Shown here in pieces: positions 5,224 through 5,470 of a stretch of DNA of 5,470 nt (position 1 is its first letter; each line of letters opens with the position of its first letter). The notes beneath the pieces were generated by a model. That model ran no database searches. It was not told the DNA's origin and saw nothing but the letters and a program-made list of their open reading frames with translations. Source of the DNA: an uncultured Collinsella sp. (GTDB taxonomy: Bacteria; Actinomycetota; Coriobacteriia; Coriobacteriales; Coriobacteriaceae). The translations under genes and the position numbers were made by a program. Location: assembly GCA_900757385.1 (NCBI GenBank), contig CAAENO010000219.1, positions 1 to 5,470 of the forward strand. The letters are read 5' to 3'.

Positions 5224-5470
5224 CTTCGAAGTCACCTCCGTCAGAAACAGCTGCACCCTTCAGCTCGGTCTGCTGCTGGAAGTCCCAGAAAGCGATGCCG
5301 AAGCCGATGAGAGCGAGGATGAGCAGAGCAGGGGTTGCCAGAGATTCGTTGGCAACGGTGATGAGCGCGAGGCCAAAGCCCATGAGGAAGAAGCCCCACA
5401 TATCGCGGTTCATCATAACCTTGAGCAGGACGGCGAAGCCGACGAAGCGCATCATGCCGCCTGCAGCGGA
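5213..5470 (-). CDS. PTS mannose/fructose/sorbose family IIC component (N-terminal part missing)
   Basis: Only the last 85 residues of this membrane permease are in the window; the frame is open to the right edge. The visible part starts SAAGGMMRFVGFAVLLKVMM, matching the GGM..VGFA..LK region conserved near the C-terminus of mannose-family IIC proteins. Two hydrophobic segments follow (WGFFLMGFGLALITVA and TPALLILALIGFGIAF), then a polar tail ending DGGDFEDGI. The last codons of this tail are also the ribosome site and start codon of IID, so the tail is constrained by the overlap. Internal ATGs at 5455 and 5452 are not starts. IIC forms the sugar-conducting complex with IID; IIA and IIB would be expected further upstream, beyond the right edge, or elsewhere. 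Confidence 0.9.
   Translation of the reverse strand, partial: SAAGGMMRFVGFAVLLKVMMNRDMWGFFLMGFGLALITVANESLATPALLILALIGFGIAFWDFQQQTELKGAAVSDGGDFEDGI
5232..5239 (-). promoter_or_regulatory. Ribosome binding site of IID inside the IIC gene
   Basis: GGAGGTGA, a near-perfect anti-16S match, ends 8 bases before ATG 5223 and lies within the last codons of IIC. It fixes the IID start against the longer in-frame reading from 5256 and implies translational coupling of the two membrane subunits. Confidence 0.85.

Noticed and set aside
5224..5256. An 11-residue longer IID N-terminus
   Set aside because: The extension would be read through the IIC tail and the strong GGAGGTGA site, which is correctly spaced for the ATG at 5223.
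4231..5310. 359-codon + strand open frame opposite IID and the end of IIC
   Set aside because: The translation is a D/G/V/H-rich mirror product with no domain or membrane segments, while the - strand encodes recognisable PTS subunits.
1..5470. CRISPR arrays, tRNA/rRNA genes, insertion sequences, attachment sites or a defence system
   Set aside because: No regularly spaced repeats, cloverleaf-forming sequence, transposase or terminal repeats seen; nearly all the window is explained by six ordinary metabolic and regulatory genes.

Overview
The window is GC-rich, densely coding bacterial DNA holding part of an amino-sugar uptake and catabolism locus, preceded by the end of an unrelated flavodoxin-type gene. 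Codon usage, close gene packing and the mix of genes (mannose-family PTS IIC/IID, an AgaS-type sugar isomerase, NagA, a GntR/UTRA regulator and a Clostridia/Coriobacteria-type flavodoxin) suggest a gut-associated anaerobe, probably a Collinsella-like member of the Coriobacteriia. That placement is an inference from style; no rRNA or marker gene is present.

Layout, left to right: a flavodoxin-family gene on the + strand, cut by the left edge (2-580), ends in a rho-independent terminator (612-649). All other genes are on the - strand. In their transcription order, which runs right to left, they are: the C-terminal end of a PTS IIC permease (5213-5470, cut by the right edge); the PTS IID subunit (4141-5223), overlapping IIC by 11 bp; a 3' UTR hairpin and a strong terminator (4036-4074); a GntR/HutC-family regulator with its own promoter (3224-3955); agaS (1943-3109) behind a TATAAT promoter overlapped by a TGGT-N4-ACCA operator-like palindrome; a strong terminator (1883-1924); and nagA (656-1825). 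No gap exceeds 300 bases. The intergenic stretches (581-655, 1826-1942, 3110-3223, 3956-4140) hold only regulatory signals.

How the genes fit together: the PTS would import and phosphorylate an N-acetylated hexosamine; its IIA and IIB parts are not visible. NagA would deacetylate the 6-phosphate sugar, and AgaS would deaminate and isomerise the product to a ketose phosphate. AgaS without a NagB-type deaminase points to N-acetylgalactosamine (mucin or host glycan sugar) rather than only N-acetylglucosamine, but specificity cannot be settled from sequence. The GntR/UTRA protein is the natural candidate to sense a phosphorylated amino sugar and bind the agaS operator.

I see no previously undescribed system here. 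The points most worth a second look are the long hydrophilic insert in IID with two DxDGN motifs, the palindrome in the agaS promoter, the inverted repeat around the regulator's own -10 box, and the terminators that split a same-strand gene cluster into separate units.
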